From Sphingomonadales bacterium (GTDB lineage Bacteria > Pseudomonadota > Alphaproteobacteria > Sphingomonadales > Sphingomonadaceae), in contig JAIXYT010000008.1 in NCBI GenBank assembly GCA_027490095.1, positions 1-64,000 on the forward strand: DNA of 64,000 nucleotides. Reading direction: 5' to 3'. Every line of letters starts with the position of its first letter. Position 1 is the first letter of the stretch. A model generated the notes under the pieces. It saw nothing but the letters and a program-made list of their open reading frames with translations. It had not been told where the DNA came from and did not search any database. The translations under genes were made by a program, and so were the position numbers. This document shows, one piece after another, positions 1-9,599 of the stretch.

Positions 1-20
1 CCCCCGCGAAGGCCTGGCCG

Positions 21-1199
21 ATGTTCAGCTGGGAGGATCCGCTGCTGATCGAGGCTGAGCTGAGCGCGGAGGAGCGGATGGTGCGCGACAGTGCGCGGGC
101 TTTCTGTGACCAGCATCTGCTGCCGATCGTGAAGGAGGCGAACCGGCACGAGACCTATGACCCGGCGCTGATGCGGGCGTTCGGCGAGGCGGGCCTGCTG
201 GGGCCGACGATCCACGGCTATGGCTGCGCGGGCGTTTCCTATGTTGCCTATGGGCTGATTGCCCGCGAGGTGGAGCGGGTGGACTCGGCCTACCGCTCGG
301 CCTTCTCGGTTCAGTCGAGCCTGGTGATGTACCCGATCTGGGCCTACGGCACCGAGGCGCAGCGCCAGGAGTGGCTGCCGCGGCTTGCGACCGGCGAATG
401 GATCGGCGCCTTCGGGCTCACCGAGCCCGATGCGGGATCGGACCCGGCAGGCATGAAGACCCGCGCGGTGAAGACCGCGGGCGGTTTCCGGCTGAACGGC
501 GCCAAGATGTGGATCACCAACTCGCCGATCGCGGACCTGTTCGTGGTCTGGGCCAAGTGCGATCTTGGCGACGGCGACGGTGAGCAGATCCGCGGCTTCG
601 TGCTGCTGAAGTCGGACAGGGGCGTGTCCGCGCCCAAGATCCAGGGCAAGTTCTCGCTTCGGGCCTGGGTGACGGGCGAGATCGTGATGGCCGACGTCGA
701 GATCCCGGCTGATCGCCTGCTGCCGAATGTGAAGGGGCTGAAGGGCCCGTTCGGCTGCCTCAACAATGCGCGTTACGGCATCGGCTGGGGTGCGATGGGG
801 GCTGCCGAGTTCTGCTGGCATGCGGCCCGGCAGTACACGCTGGACCGCAGACAGTTCGGGCGCCCGCTGGCGGCGACGCAGCTTGTGCAGAAGAAGCTGG
901 CCGACATGCAGACGGAGATCACGCTGGGGCTGTTGCTGGCGTTGCGCAGCGGACGGCTGATGGACGAGGGGCAGCTTGCGCCGGAAGCCATCAGCATCCT
1001 GAAGCGCAACAACTGCGGCAAGGCGCTGGATATCGCCCGCCAGGCGCGCGACATGCACGGCGGCAACGGCATCTCGGACGAATATGGCGTGATCCGCCAC
1101 GTGATGAACCTGGAGGCGGTCAACACCTACGAAGGCACGCACGACGTCCATGCGCTGATCCTGGGACGCGCACAGACCGGGCTGCAAGCGTTCGCGTAA
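21..1199 (+). CDS. gcdH: Acyl-CoA dehydrogenase, glutaryl-CoA dehydrogenase type
   Basis: A 392-residue flavoprotein of the acyl-CoA dehydrogenase family, expected to oxidise and decarboxylate glutaryl-CoA to crotonyl-CoA in the cytoplasm (lysine, tryptophan or aromatic breakdown). Seen: the N-terminal helical domain; the mid-domain substrate and FAD motif [12 protein letters not shown] (about residues 131-142); the [10 protein letters not shown] segment; and the C-terminal [18 protein letters not shown], where YEGT carries the catalytic Glu typical of the GcdH subfamily. Length is normal for the family. The ATG follows a GAAGG-like ribosome site, although only 20 bases lie upstream in this window. 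No partner gene is visible on its left. The family is sure; the exact acyl substrate is inferred from the C-terminal signature. Confidence 0.88.
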   Translation: MFSWEDPLLIEAELSAEERMVRDSARAFCDQHLLPIVKEANRHETYDPALMRAFGEAGLLGPTIHGYGCAGVSYVAYGLIAREVERVDSAYRSAFSVQSSLVMYPIWAYGTEAQRQEWLPRLATGEWIGAFGLTEPDAGSDPAGMKTRAVKTAGGFRLNGAKMWITNSPIADLFVVWAKCDLGDGDGEQIRGFVLLKSDRGVSAPKIQGKFSLRAWVTGEIVMADVEIPADRLLPNVKGLKGPFGCLNNARYGIGWGAMGAAEFCWHAARQYTLDRRQFGRPLAATQLVQKKLADMQTEITLGLLLALRSGRLMDEGQLAPEAISILKRNNCGKALDIARQARDMHGGNGISDEYGVIRHVMNLEAVNTYEGTHDVHALILGRAQTGLQAFA

Positions 1200-1214
1200 C
1201 GACGACGGGGCTGC

Positions 1215-2756
1215 TCAGCTCTCCCGCAGCAGCATGGCAGCCGAACGGTCCGCCAGCGCAAGGATCGTGAAGGTCGGGCTAAGCGCGCCGATCGAAGGGA
1301 AGAGGCCTGCGCCCGCCACCAGTATCTCCGGCGCGTCGTGCAGCCGGCCATGTGCGTCCGTTACCGAAGTCCCCGGATCCTCGCCCATCACTGTCCCGCC
1401 CGAAAGATGGGCGTGGGCCATGGTTGGCAGGGTCCATGCCTCGTCCGCGCCGGCTGCCGCGAGGATCGCCCGCGCGCGGTCATTGGCCAGACTCCAGAGG
1501 CGCCGGGCGTTGTCGGGAATGCGATAGACGATCCGGGCGGTGGGCATGCCATGGCCGTCGCGCGAGGCGCCAAGCTCGATGCGGTTCGCCATGTCGGGGA
1601 TGCTCTCGACGATCCCGTTCACTGTGCCCAGATGCCGCGCCGCCCGGTCCAGGAACGCGTGGAGCGCGGGACCGAACAGATCGGGGCGGGTGTTTGCAAG
1701 GCCCAGCAGGTCGTTCGGCTTCATGGCCGGCGCAATGCCCCAGGCGATGCTGCCTGTCGGCCCGTCGGCGCGCCGCTTGGGATAATCGTCGAGGCTGATT
1801 GCCGAGCCGGCCGAGACGCCCAGATGGCAATCGGTGTGTTCGGCGAACAGGGCATGGCCGTTCGCCAGCAAATGGGCGGCGAAGCCCCGGCCCAGCAGGC
1901 CCGACCGGTTGCCGATGCCGCCGTCGGCCGAGGCTAGCAGCAGCCGGGCATTCTGCACCGGAGCACCGGCGAGGATCACCCTCCCGGCCGGCTGCACATG
2001 GGCTGCGCCGTCGCCGTCGCGATAGTGCAAGGCTGGGCCGTTCGCGCCACGCTCTACGGCAACGACCATTGCGCGGTTGCGGATTTCGGCGCCTGCCGCG
2101 ATTGCGCGGGGCAGGTAGGTGGATTGTGGATTGGCGAGCGCGCGGATCGGGCAGCCCGCGTCACACCAGCCATCGTACTGGCAGGGCGGGCGCTCGCCGA
2201 ACCAGGCCGAGGTGATGGCGAGCGGCGCGGGGCCCACAGTCATTCCCATCGCCGCGAAGCCACGACGGAGCAGCGCGGCCTGGGCAAAGGTCTTCAGCGG
2301 GGGCATCGGATAGGGAGCACCGGGCGGTCGGGCTGGCTCGGCCCTGGCATCGCCGGAAATGCCGACCTCGGCCTGGACCCGATCATAATGGGGGGCAAGG
2401 TCGGCATAGTCGATCGGCCAATCGCGCCCCTGGCCCGTTTCGCTGTGCAGCCGGAAGTCCGAGGGCCTGAGGCGGGGCCAGAAGCCGTAGTGGTGAATGG
2501 CGGCGCCGCCCGTGCCCCAGCCGGTTCCGAAATTGTGGCCTATACGGTCCGGGCCGGACTGTTCCACCGGCGCACCGCCCCACTTCAGCCGGCGGGCCCA
2601 GATCTGCGAACTCGTCAGGTCCGACAGCTGCCAGCCTGGCCCGGCCTCCAGCATCACGACCGATCGCCCGGCCTCGGCAATGCGTGTCGCCAGCAGCGCA
2701 GCCGCTGCCCCGGCCCCCACGATGGCAATGTCGCGTTTGTCGTGGATGCGCGCCAT
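1215..2756 (-). CDS. GMC-family FAD oxidoreductase (paralogue A)
   Basis: A 513-residue GMC oxidoreductase, probably an alcohol or sugar dehydrogenase passing electrons to a membrane acceptor. Seen: an N-terminal FAD Rossmann motif (IVGAGAAAALLATRIAEAG), a Cys-rich segment PCQYDGWCDAGCP (spacing C-x5-C-x3-C) near residue 200 reminiscent of the iron-sulfur hinge of FAD-dependent glucose dehydrogenases, and a GMC C-terminal domain ending LSPTFTILALADRSA. The reading frame stays open far upstream, but ATG 2756 is chosen because AAGGTG lies 7 bases before it and the FAD fold starts directly after. It diverges from a lipoprotein gene and a second GMC gene that is a close paralogue. No signal peptide is visible, so export would need a partner. 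Confidence 0.85.
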   Translation of the reverse strand: MARIHDKRDIAIVGAGAAAALLATRIAEAGRSVVMLEAGPGWQLSDLTSSQIWARRLKWGGAPVEQSGPDRIGHNFGTGWGTGGAAIHHYGFWPRLRPSDFRLHSETGQGRDWPIDYADLAPHYDRVQAEVGISGDARAEPARPPGAPYPMPPLKTFAQAALLRRGFAAMGMTVGPAPLAITSAWFGERPPCQYDGWCDAGCPIRALANPQSTYLPRAIAAGAEIRNRAMVVAVERGANGPALHYRDGDGAAHVQPAGRVILAGAPVQNARLLLASADGGIGNRSGLLGRGFAAHLLANGHALFAEHTDCHLGVSAGSAISLDDYPKRRADGPTGSIAWGIAPAMKPNDLLGLANTRPDLFGPALHAFLDRAARHLGTVNGIVESIPDMANRIELGASRDGHGMPTARIVYRIPDNARRLWSLANDRARAILAAAGADEAWTLPTMAHAHLSGGTVMGEDPGTSVTDAHGRLHDAPEILVAGAGLFPSIGALSPTFTILALADRSAAMLLRES

Positions 2757-2863
2757 GTGGGCACCTTGGCCCCCGCCCGGCCGGGCAAGGCCATACCAAA
2801 AAGCCATGTCGCCCTTCAAATTGGCTATTTGCCTCTTCCGCACGGCGCGCGCCCTATGCGCAG

Positions 2864-3427
2864 GTGGACAGCGCTCGAAGATCCCTCCTTGCAGGTTCCG
2901 CCGCCGGGCTCGGCCTGCTGCCGTTCCTGCTTGGTGGCTGCACCGAACTGATGACGCCGGAGGACGCGAAGGCGCGCAAGGTGCCGCTGCGGACGCTGGC
3001 AGGCGGCGAGGCCCGGACGCTGGAGCGTTTCGCCGAGGTGCTGCTGCCGGGCGCCGAGGCTGCCGGGGTTGCGCATTTCGTCGACCATCATCTGTCGGTG
3101 CCCGCCGAGGACAGCCTGCTGATGCTGCGCTACCTCGACGTGCCGCCGCCCTATGCCAGCTTCTACAAGGCCGGGCTTTCCGCGCTCGACGCGCACGCGA
3201 GGGCACGGTTTGGAAAGGGTTTTGCTGGCCTTGAGGCCGGCCCCGCGACAGCGATCGTGGATGACATCATCAAGGCGCAACCGCCCGGCTGGCAGGGGCC
3301 TCCGGCGCCCTTCTTTACCTTTCTTGTCCGCTCGGATGCGGTGGATGTGGTCTATGGCACGCGCGCTGGCCTTGCGAGGCTGGGCCTGCCGGTGATGGCG
3401 CATCTGGAGCCCGAGCGGGAGTGGTGA
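2864..3427 (+). CDS. Lipoprotein, gluconate 2-dehydrogenase subunit 3-like
   Basis: About 187 residues. The protein begins VDSARRSLLAGSAAG and continues to a lipobox LLGGC, so it has both a twin-arginine look (ARRSLLAG) and an acylation Cys near residue 25. The remainder resembles the small subunit family that accompanies membrane-bound GMC dehydrogenases (gluconate 2-dehydrogenase subunit 3). A likely role is to carry the GMC partner through the Tat pathway and anchor it. The GTG at 2864 is chosen because it starts the signal sequence; its ribosome site is weak. It overlaps the next GMC gene by a few bases, which supports a two-subunit enzyme. The family assignment rests on context and general pattern, hence moderate confidence. 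Confidence 0.72.
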   Translation: MDSARRSLLAGSAAGLGLLPFLLGGCTELMTPEDAKARKVPLRTLAGGEARTLERFAEVLLPGAEAAGVAHFVDHHLSVPAEDSLLMLRYLDVPPPYASFYKAGLSALDAHARARFGKGFAGLEAGPATAIVDDIIKAQPPGWQGPPAPFFTFLVRSDAVDVVYGTRAGLARLGLPVMAHLEPEREW

Positions 3428-5001
3428 GCGGTGCTTCGGGCCCCGCCGAAGAGGTCGATGCCGTCATCGTCGGTGCGGGCGCGGCGGGCAGCCTGTTCGC
3501 TGCACGGCTCGCCAGGGCGGGCCGCAGGGTGGTGGTTCTCGAGGCCGGCCCGGCGTGGGAGCTTTCCGATCTTTCCAGTTCGCAGATCTGGGCCCGCCGA
3601 CTGAAATGGGGCGGTCCGCCCGTCGTCCATGCGGCAGGCCAGCCGAGTTTTCCGCACAATCTGAACACCGGCTGGGGGCTGGGCGGCGCCGCGCTGCACC
3701 ATTATGCCACCTGGCCGCGCCTGCCCGAGGCCGCGCACCGGATGCGCAGCCGCTTCGGCAAGGGGGCGGACTGGCCGTTCGAGGCCGACGAACTGGCGCC
3801 CTGGTATGACCGCGTGCAGGCCGATGTCGGGGTGGCAGGTGATGCCGCAGCCGAGCCCTGGCGACCGCCGGGTGCTGCCTATCCGCTGAAGCCCTTACGC
3901 GAATTCGCCCAGGGGCAGCAGCTCCGCAGGGGGTTCGAGGCAGTCGGTTTGGCGCTTGCCCCGCTGCCGGCGGCGATCCTGACCGAGCCTTTCAGGGGCC
4001 GGGCCCCCTGCCAGTATGACGGCTGGTGCGATGCCGGCTGCCCGATCGGCGCGCTGGCCAACCCGCTGGTCACGCATCTGGCCGAGGCGCGCGCGGCAGG
4101 CGCCGATATCCGGGCGCGGGCGACCGTTCTGCGCATCCTGCCCGATGGCCGGGGCCGGGCGGGTGGTGTCGTTTGGGCCGACGCGGCCGGCAAGACGCAT
4201 GTCCAGCGGGCTGCGGTCGTGGTGCTTGCGACATCTGCCGTCCAGACGCCGCGGTTGCTGCTGGCGTCGGCCGCGCCGGAGTGGCCCGAGGGCGCCGGCA
4301 ACGGGCGCGGGCTCGTTGGCCGCGGGCTGATGGTGGAGGCGGTTGCCCAGGCAGCCGGCCTGTTCGACACGCCGATGGACAATCATCTGGGCGTTTCGGC
4401 CGGGCAGCTGATGCATCGCGCCGTACCGGGCGACGGCCGCGACCGGCCTTTCGGCGGCTATCAATGGCAGGTGGGCCCCAGCTTGAAGCCAAGCGATATC
4501 TTCGGGATCGCCGCCACAAGGCCGCTGCTGTTCGGCCAGGCGCTGCACGACTTTGTCCGTGACGCCAGCCGGCATCTTGCGACCATGGTGGGCATGGCCG
4601 AACAGCTGCCCGACCCTGCGAACCGGATCGAGCTGGACACCCGGCGAGACCGATTCGGCGTGCCGCTGGCCCGCATCGTCCACACCCATGATGCCGACAC
4701 GCTTGCCCTGCAGCGCCATGTGGCAGCCGAGGGGGAGCGGATCGTGACGGCCGCCGGCGCGCGCCAGGCCTGGGGAACGGTGCTCGGGGGCGGGCATCCT
4801 GCCGGCGGCACGCCGATGGGCCGTGACCCGGGAACGTCCGTCACCGATCCTTTCGGCCGGGTGCATGGGATCCGCAATCTGTTCGTCACGGGCTCGGGTC
4901 TGTTTCCCGTGACCGCCGGGACCAGCCCGACCTTCACATTGATGGCGCTTGCCGACCGCGCTGCCGCCGAATTGCTGGCCAACTGGGCGGATCACAGCTG
5001 A
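3421..5001 (+). CDS. GMC-family FAD oxidoreductase (paralogue B)
   Basis: A 526-residue GMC oxidoreductase with FAD motif VGAGAAGSLFAARLARAG, the same Cys-rich PCQYDGWCDAGCP segment as the divergent paralogue, and a C-terminal GTSPTFTLMALADRAA. Probably the catalytic subunit of a dehydrogenase whose small subunit is encoded immediately upstream: the GTG start at 3421 (or GTG 3424, giving a GTGA junction) overlaps that gene's stop. It is strikingly similar to the 1215-2756 gene even at nucleotide level (for example around 3575-3620 against the complement of 2570-2620). Substrate unknown; sugar acids, polyols or alcohols are all possible. Confidence 0.87.
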   Translation: MVSGASGPAEEVDAVIVGAGAAGSLFAARLARAGRRVVVLEAGPAWELSDLSSSQIWARRLKWGGPPVVHAAGQPSFPHNLNTGWGLGGAALHHYATWPRLPEAAHRMRSRFGKGADWPFEADELAPWYDRVQADVGVAGDAAAEPWRPPGAAYPLKPLREFAQGQQLRRGFEAVGLALAPLPAAILTEPFRGRAPCQYDGWCDAGCPIGALANPLVTHLAEARAAGADIRARATVLRILPDGRGRAGGVVWADAAGKTHVQRAAVVVLATSAVQTPRLLLASAAPEWPEGAGNGRGLVGRGLMVEAVAQAAGLFDTPMDNHLGVSAGQLMHRAVPGDGRDRPFGGYQWQVGPSLKPSDIFGIAATRPLLFGQALHDFVRDASRHLATMVGMAEQLPDPANRIELDTRRDRFGVPLARIVHTHDADTLALQRHVAAEGERIVTAAGARQAWGTVLGGGHPAGGTPMGRDPGTSVTDPFGRVHGIRNLFVTGSGLFPVTAGTSPTFTLMALADRAAAELLANWADHS

Positions 5002-5099
5002 GGCGTTCCCAACTGCGGGTTATGCCCCACGCCCCGGAACGACAGCCCCCGAGGCCCCGGAATGCAGGCAGACTGGCCGCTACGACCGAGCAGGAAAGC

Positions 5100-5771
5100 A
5101 TGCCCATGACCGCTCCGCTGCGCATTGATGCCGTCTATGATTTCCTCTGCCCCTGGTGCCATGTGGGGAAGCGGCACCTTGCCCTGGCGCTGGAAGCGGA
5201 AGGCCGCCGGCCTGACGCCCTGCCGATCGAGGTGCGCTGGCACCAGTTCATGCTCTATCCCCATTTCGACCGGGCCGGGCATGACTTCCTGGGCTTCTTC
5301 CGCGAAAAATATGGTGAGACGTTGCGCGTGCCCATGTGGGACCGCATCCGCGCGGTCGCAGAGCCGATCGGCATCCATTTCGCGTTCGAGAAAATGACGA
5401 GGGGGCCCGCGTCCATCGACGGCCACCGCCTCGTTCGCTGGGCCGAGGCGCAGCGCCCGGGCATTTCCGGCGACCTCATCGAGGAGATCGCGCGGAGCTT
5501 TTTCGAGGAGGCGAAGGTGATCGACACGGATTTCCTTGTCGGTATCGCCAGCCGTCACGGGTTCGACGGTGCGGCTGCCCGCGCCCACATCAATTCGGAT
5601 GCGGACCTGGAAGCTCCGTTCCGCGAGACCGAGGCCTGGCGGGCCCGGGGAGTGACGTCGATGCCGACCTATATCCTGACCCTGCCCGGTGGTCGCCAGC
5701 AGGTCATTCAGGAGACGAGCGTCGAGGCCTTCGCCCGGGCCTTCGACACGGCGCGCCGGCTGGCGGCCTGA
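5100..5771 (+). CDS. DsbA-family oxidoreductase, FrnE/HCCA-isomerase-like
   Basis: A 223-residue cytoplasmic thioredoxin-fold protein with a CPWC active site at about residues 17-20 (DFLCPWCHVGKRHL) and the helical insertion of the FrnE / 2-hydroxychromene-2-carboxylate isomerase group. C-terminal GVTSMPTYIL holds the cis-Pro loop. No signal peptide, so a cytosolic thiol-disulfide or glutathione-linked role is likely. ATG 5100 is preferred because GAGCAGGAAAGC precedes it; the frame is open for 26 codons further upstream but without family similarity. It ends TGATG into the following MFS gene, so the two are co-transcribed. Confidence 0.82.
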   Translation: MPMTAPLRIDAVYDFLCPWCHVGKRHLALALEAEGRRPDALPIEVRWHQFMLYPHFDRAGHDFLGFFREKYGETLRVPMWDRIRAVAEPIGIHFAFEKMTRGPASIDGHRLVRWAEAQRPGISGDLIEEIARSFFEEAKVIDTDFLVGIASRHGFDGAAARAHINSDADLEAPFRETEAWRARGVTSMPTYILTLPGGRQQVIQETSVEAFARAFDTARRLAA

Positions 5772-7105
5772 TGCACCGTCCGCTGGAGACACCTGCCGAA
5801 GCCCGCGCAGAGCCCTGGCCCAGGGCGCCAGTTGCCTGGGGCACGGTGTTTGCCCTGCTGGTCGCCTATGTCCTCTCGTTTGCGGACCGGCAGATCATGT
5901 CGCTGCTTGTCGGCCCGGTGAAGGCTGACCTGGGCCTCAACGACACCCAGTTCAGCCTGCTGTCGGGCCTTGCCTTCGCGCTGTTTTTCACGGTGATGGG
6001 CCTGCCTCTGGGCCGGCTGGCAGACCGTGCCACCCGCCGGGTGATCGTGGCCGGCGGCACGCTGGCCGGTGGCATCGCCGGGATTCTTGCTGCCCTGTCC
6101 GGCAATTTTGTCCAGCTTTTCGGCGCCCGGGCCTTTGCGGGCACGGCCGATGCGGCGCTGAGCCCTTCGGCCTTTTCGATCATCGCCGACCTTTTCCCTC
6201 CAGAGAAGCGGGGCCGCGCCTTTTCCGTCTATTCGCTGGGCATCTATATTGGGATCGGCGTTGCCTTCGGGGTGGGCGGCGCACTGGTGGGGGCCTTTGC
6301 CGGCCAGCCTACGGTGACGCTTCCGATCCTGGGCGAGATCCGTTCGTGGCAGGCGGTGTTCGTGGCGATCGCCGTGCCGTCGCTTCTGCTTGCGCCCTTC
6401 TTCCTGCTGTTGCCGGAACCCGCGCGCCGCGGGACGGTGTCGGACGGGGAGCCGCTGAATGTATCGGCGACGGTCTTCTATGTCTGGCAGCGCCGGGCGC
6501 TGTTCTTCCCGTATTTCGTCGGCTTCGGGATCATCGTGCTGGCCAATTTCGCGACGCTTGCCTGGACGCCGGAGTATTTCATCCGCACCTTCGGCACGCC
6601 GCCGGCCGAAATCGGCGCCACCATGGGCGCGATGATGGCCGCAGCCGGCGCGCTTGGCGTGGTTGCCGGCGGCTGGTTCAACGACTGGCTGCACGCGCGC
6701 GGGCGCGGTGACGCCGTGCTGATCACCGGGGTCGTCACCTGCATCGGGTTCATGACCGCCTCTGTGCTGTTCCCGCTGATGCCGACCGCCGAACTTGCAA
6801 AGCTGTTCCTGGCGCCGGTCTTCTTCTTCGGGGCGTTTGCCAGCGGCGCGGCTCCTGCTGCGCTGGGTGCCGTGACCCCCAACGAGATGCGGGGGCAGGT
6901 GTCTGCGCTTTACCTTCTCGTCATCAACTTCCTGGGCATAGGGCTCGGGCCAACGGTGCCCGCCCTGTTCACCGACTTCCTGTTCCGCGACGAGGCGAAG
7001 CTGGGGGCGTCGCTGATCCTGACGGCCGCGATCACCGGGCTGCCGGCGGCCTGGCTTCTGTGGCGCGCGCGTCCGAGCTATCTCGCGGAAGCAAGTGACC
7101 GATAG
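5771..7105 (+). CDS. MFS transporter, spinster-like
   Basis: A 444-residue integral membrane protein with about 12 hydrophobic segments. Motifs of the major facilitator superfamily are visible: the first helix ends YVLSFADRQIMSLLV, the loop 2-3 motif reads GRLADRATRRVIV, and the central loop is charged. The pattern (FADRQIMSLLVGPVKADL) is that of the spinster-like MFS carriers common in sphingomonads beside catabolic genes. The ATG overlaps the DsbA-like stop (TGATG). Substrate not predictable; organic acids or amphipathic molecules are usual guesses. Confidence 0.85.
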   Translation: MHRPLETPAEARAEPWPRAPVAWGTVFALLVAYVLSFADRQIMSLLVGPVKADLGLNDTQFSLLSGLAFALFFTVMGLPLGRLADRATRRVIVAGGTLAGGIAGILAALSGNFVQLFGARAFAGTADAALSPSAFSIIADLFPPEKRGRAFSVYSLGIYIGIGVAFGVGGALVGAFAGQPTVTLPILGEIRSWQAVFVAIAVPSLLLAPFFLLLPEPARRGTVSDGEPLNVSATVFYVWQRRALFFPYFVGFGIIVLANFATLAWTPEYFIRTFGTPPAEIGATMGAMMAAAGALGVVAGGWFNDWLHARGRGDAVLITGVVTCIGFMTASVLFPLMPTAELAKLFLAPVFFFGAFASGAAPAALGAVTPNEMRGQVSALYLLVINFLGIGLGPTVPALFTDFLFRDEAKLGASLILTAAITGLPAAWLLWRARPSYLAEASDR

Positions 7106-7128
7106 GGGCGCCCCGTCGGACAGCGCAG

Positions 7129-7141
7129 TGAAATTGTTTCA
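7129..7141. promoter_or_regulatory. Small inverted repeat upstream of TonB receptor gene
   Basis: TGAAA-TTG-TTTCA, a perfect 5-base inverted repeat in the 203-base gap before the TonB receptor start at 7309. It may be an operator, but nothing identifies the protein; no second copy was noticed. The remainder of the gap holds a GGGGCGCCCC palindrome at 7105-7114 and a good ribosome site (AAAGGGAGA) before the ATG. Confidence 0.25.
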
Positions 7142-7308
7142 AGCCTAAACCAATTGAAAGAACAGGCTTCTCCGGTCCGTGTTCCGGGAAGCTATCGCCC
7201 TGCGCCATCTTGTTATTGGGGCAATCGGGCCGGGGACGGAATAAGTCAGCTCAGAGACAAGCCAGCCGGAGGCGGGCGCTGGGCAGGGCACGAGAAAGGG
7301 AGAACTCC

Positions 7309-9543
7309 ATGCGGCACACAATCCTTGGCAGCACGGCACTGGCGGCTGCAACCCTGATCGCGCCGGCCGCAATCGCACAGGAGGCGGACGGCGATCCGAG
7401 CGGGCTCACCGATATCATCGTGACCGCCGAGCGGCGGGAAAGCCGTCTTCAGGACACCCCCATCTCCATCACGGCGCTTTCGGCCCAGCAGCTGGCCGCG
7501 CAGGGTGTGCGGTCGGTCAATGACCTGGGCGGCAGCATTCCCAACCTGACCTCGACCACGGGGCCGCAGGGGTCGGGCGACGCCAACTTCTTCATCCGCG
7601 GCGTCGGCCAGTTCGACTTCATCGTCACCAACGATCCGGGCGTCGGCCTTTATGTCGACGGGGTCTATCTGGGGCGGACTGTCGGCGCGATGCTGGATGC
7701 CGGCGACATTTCCCGCGTTGAGGTGCTGCGCGGCCCGCAGGGCACCTTGTTCGGGCGCAACACGCTGGGCGGCGCGATATCGGTGGTGACCAATCAGGCC
7801 GATCCGTCTGGCTTTTCTGCCGGCGTCAACGGAACCGCAGGCAGCCGCAACCGGATCGACGTGGACGGCTTCGTGAACGTGCCGCTTGCCGACAATGTGG
7901 CGGTGCGGATCGCTGGCTTCACGCGCAACCAGGACGGCTGGGCGCGCAACGAGGAGCGGGATGTTTTGTTCGGCCTGACGAAGCGCTGGGGTGTCCGGGG
8001 CTCGCTGGTGGCCGAGTTCGGCGCGCTGACGGCCACGGTTGCAGCCGATTACGGTCTCGACAAATCGAACCCGGCACCGTCGGTGCTGCGCGAGATCGTG
8101 CCCGCGCCGTTCTTCCCGGCGGACGCACGAACCGAAATCCAGCGGCCCGACGATTTCTACCGCGTCTTCTCGTCGAACGATCCCGAGGCCCGCAACGAGA
8201 CCTGGGGCGCCTCGCTGACGCTGGCGCTTGACGTCGGGGATGCGACCCTGAAGTCGATCACGGCATACCGCGATTTGACCGGCTTTTCGACCTCGGACCC
8301 GGATGGCACCGGTTATCGGCTGTATGACCAGAACACCGATACGGATCAGAACCAGTTCAGCCAGGAAATCCAGCTGTCGGGCGAAAGCGGGCGCTTCACC
8401 TACCTGGTCGGCGGCTATTTCTTCAAGGAGGAGGCCGAGCAGGAACTGCGGCTGTGCTTTGCGCCGATTACCAACACCCCGACCTTGCGCGGCAATGCCT
8501 GCAACACCTGGAACCAGGGCAATGACCAGGAGACCGAGAGCTGGGCCGTGTTCGGGCAGGCCCGGTTTGCTGTCAACGACGCACTTTCGTTCACACTGGG
8601 CGGTCGCTACACTTGGGAAACCAAGACCAACGTGTCGAACCAGGCCTTCGACTTCCGCGATGCGGGTGCCGGGCCGGGTGCGATATTCGGGTTCGGGCTG
8701 CCGCTGAACTTTGGAGATCGGGTTCTGTTTCCGATCGTGCAGGACCTCGGCGGCAAGCTCAGCTTCAACAAATTCACCCCGCGGGTGGGCGTCGAATACC
8801 GCCCGACCGACGATGTGCTGCTGTTCGCGTCGTACGCGAAGGGCTTCCGCTCAGGCGGGTTCAACGGCCGGCTGATTGCCCCGCAGGCCAGCATTCCGAC
8901 ATATGAGCCCGACACCAATGACGCCTTCGAGCTGGGCCTGAAATCCGACCTGCTGGACCGCACGCTGCGCTTCAATGCGACCGCCTTCTATTCCAAGTAC
9001 AAGGGCATTCAGCAGACCATTTCCGACCCGGCCGTGCAATTCCGGGTGGCGAACGCGGGCGATGCAGAGCTTTACGGCTTCGAGCTTGAGCTGACAGCCG
9101 TGCCGATACCGGACCTCCGGTTCGACATCGGTTTCGGCTACAGCCATTCGGAGTTCCAGAATGTGCCGGCCTCAGTCGGCCCGATCAATGGGAACCAGCT
9201 GCCGTTCAACCCGGAATGGAACATTGTCCTTGGTGGCCAGTATGCGATCCCGCTGGGCAATTCCGGCACGCTGACCCCCCGGGTGGATTACCGGCTGCAG
9301 TCCGAGATCCACTTCACGGCCTTCAACCTGCCGCTGGAAACCCAGCCGAGCTATGGCCTTCTGTCGGCGCGGATCACCTGGACCGACCGGTCCGAGCGGT
9401 TCAGCCTGGCGGTGTTCGGCGAGAACCTGACCGATGAGCAGTACTACACATTCGGGCAGGATGCGCTGGCTGCGCAGGGCGTTGCCTACACCTATCTGGG
9501 GCGCCCGCGCGAATTCGGTGTGACCGCCGGCTTCCGGTTCTAG
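7309..9543 (+). CDS. TonB-dependent outer membrane receptor
   Basis: A 744-residue receptor. Seen: a signal peptide (residues 1-23, ending AAIAQ), a TonB-box-like segment around DIIVTAERRES, a plug domain with the VEVLRGPQGTLFGRNTLGGAI signature (about residues 135-155) and a long beta-barrel ending in an aromatic residue (AGFRF). The type matches the Sphingomonas receptors usually found with catabolic genes rather than siderophore systems. ATG 7309 is chosen over upstream in-frame codons because AAAGGGAGA precedes it and the signal peptide starts there. It lies downstream of the MFS gene by 203 bases and faces an SDR across a terminator-like hairpin. Confidence 0.92.
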   Translation: MRHTILGSTALAAATLIAPAAIAQEADGDPSGLTDIIVTAERRESRLQDTPISITALSAQQLAAQGVRSVNDLGGSIPNLTSTTGPQGSGDANFFIRGVGQFDFIVTNDPGVGLYVDGVYLGRTVGAMLDAGDISRVEVLRGPQGTLFGRNTLGGAISVVTNQADPSGFSAGVNGTAGSRNRIDVDGFVNVPLADNVAVRIAGFTRNQDGWARNEERDVLFGLTKRWGVRGSLVAEFGALTATVAADYGLDKSNPAPSVLREIVPAPFFPADARTEIQRPDDFYRVFSSNDPEARNETWGASLTLALDVGDATLKSITAYRDLTGFSTSDPDGTGYRLYDQNTDTDQNQFSQEIQLSGESGRFTYLVGGYFFKEEAEQELRLCFAPITNTPTLRGNACNTWNQGNDQETESWAVFGQARFAVNDALSFTLGGRYTWETKTNVSNQAFDFRDAGAGPGAIFGFGLPLNFGDRVLFPIVQDLGGKLSFNKFTPRVGVEYRPTDDVLLFASYAKGFRSGGFNGRLIAPQASIPTYEPDTNDAFELGLKSDLLDRTLRFNATAFYSKYKGIQQTISDPAVQFRVANAGDAELYGFELELTAVPIPDLRFDIGFGYSHSEFQNVPASVGPINGNQLPFNPEWNIVLGGQYAIPLGNSGTLTPRVDYRLQSEIHFTAFNLPLETQPSYGLLSARITWTDRSERFSLAVFGENLTDEQYYTFGQDALAAQGVAYTYLGRPREFGVTAGFRF

Positions 9544-9564
9544 ATCGTTCAGGCCTGCTGCATT

Positions 9565-9592
9565 GGCCCCGCGTCCGGTCCGGGCGGGGGCC
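9565..9592. terminator. GC-rich hairpin between convergent genes
   Basis: GGCCCCGC (9565-9572) pairs with GCGGGGGCC (9584-9592) with one bulged base and an 11-base loop. It sits in the 56-base gap between the TonB receptor stop and the stop of the convergent SDR gene, so it could end transcription from both sides. No T-run follows, so a factor-independent terminator is not proven. Confidence 0.45.
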
Positions 9593-9599
9593 TTGCCGT

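Noticed and set aside
7105-7114. GGGGCGCCCC palindrome after the MFS gene as a terminator
   Set aside because: There is no loop and no T-run, so it cannot form a useful hairpin; it may be chance in GC-rich DNA.
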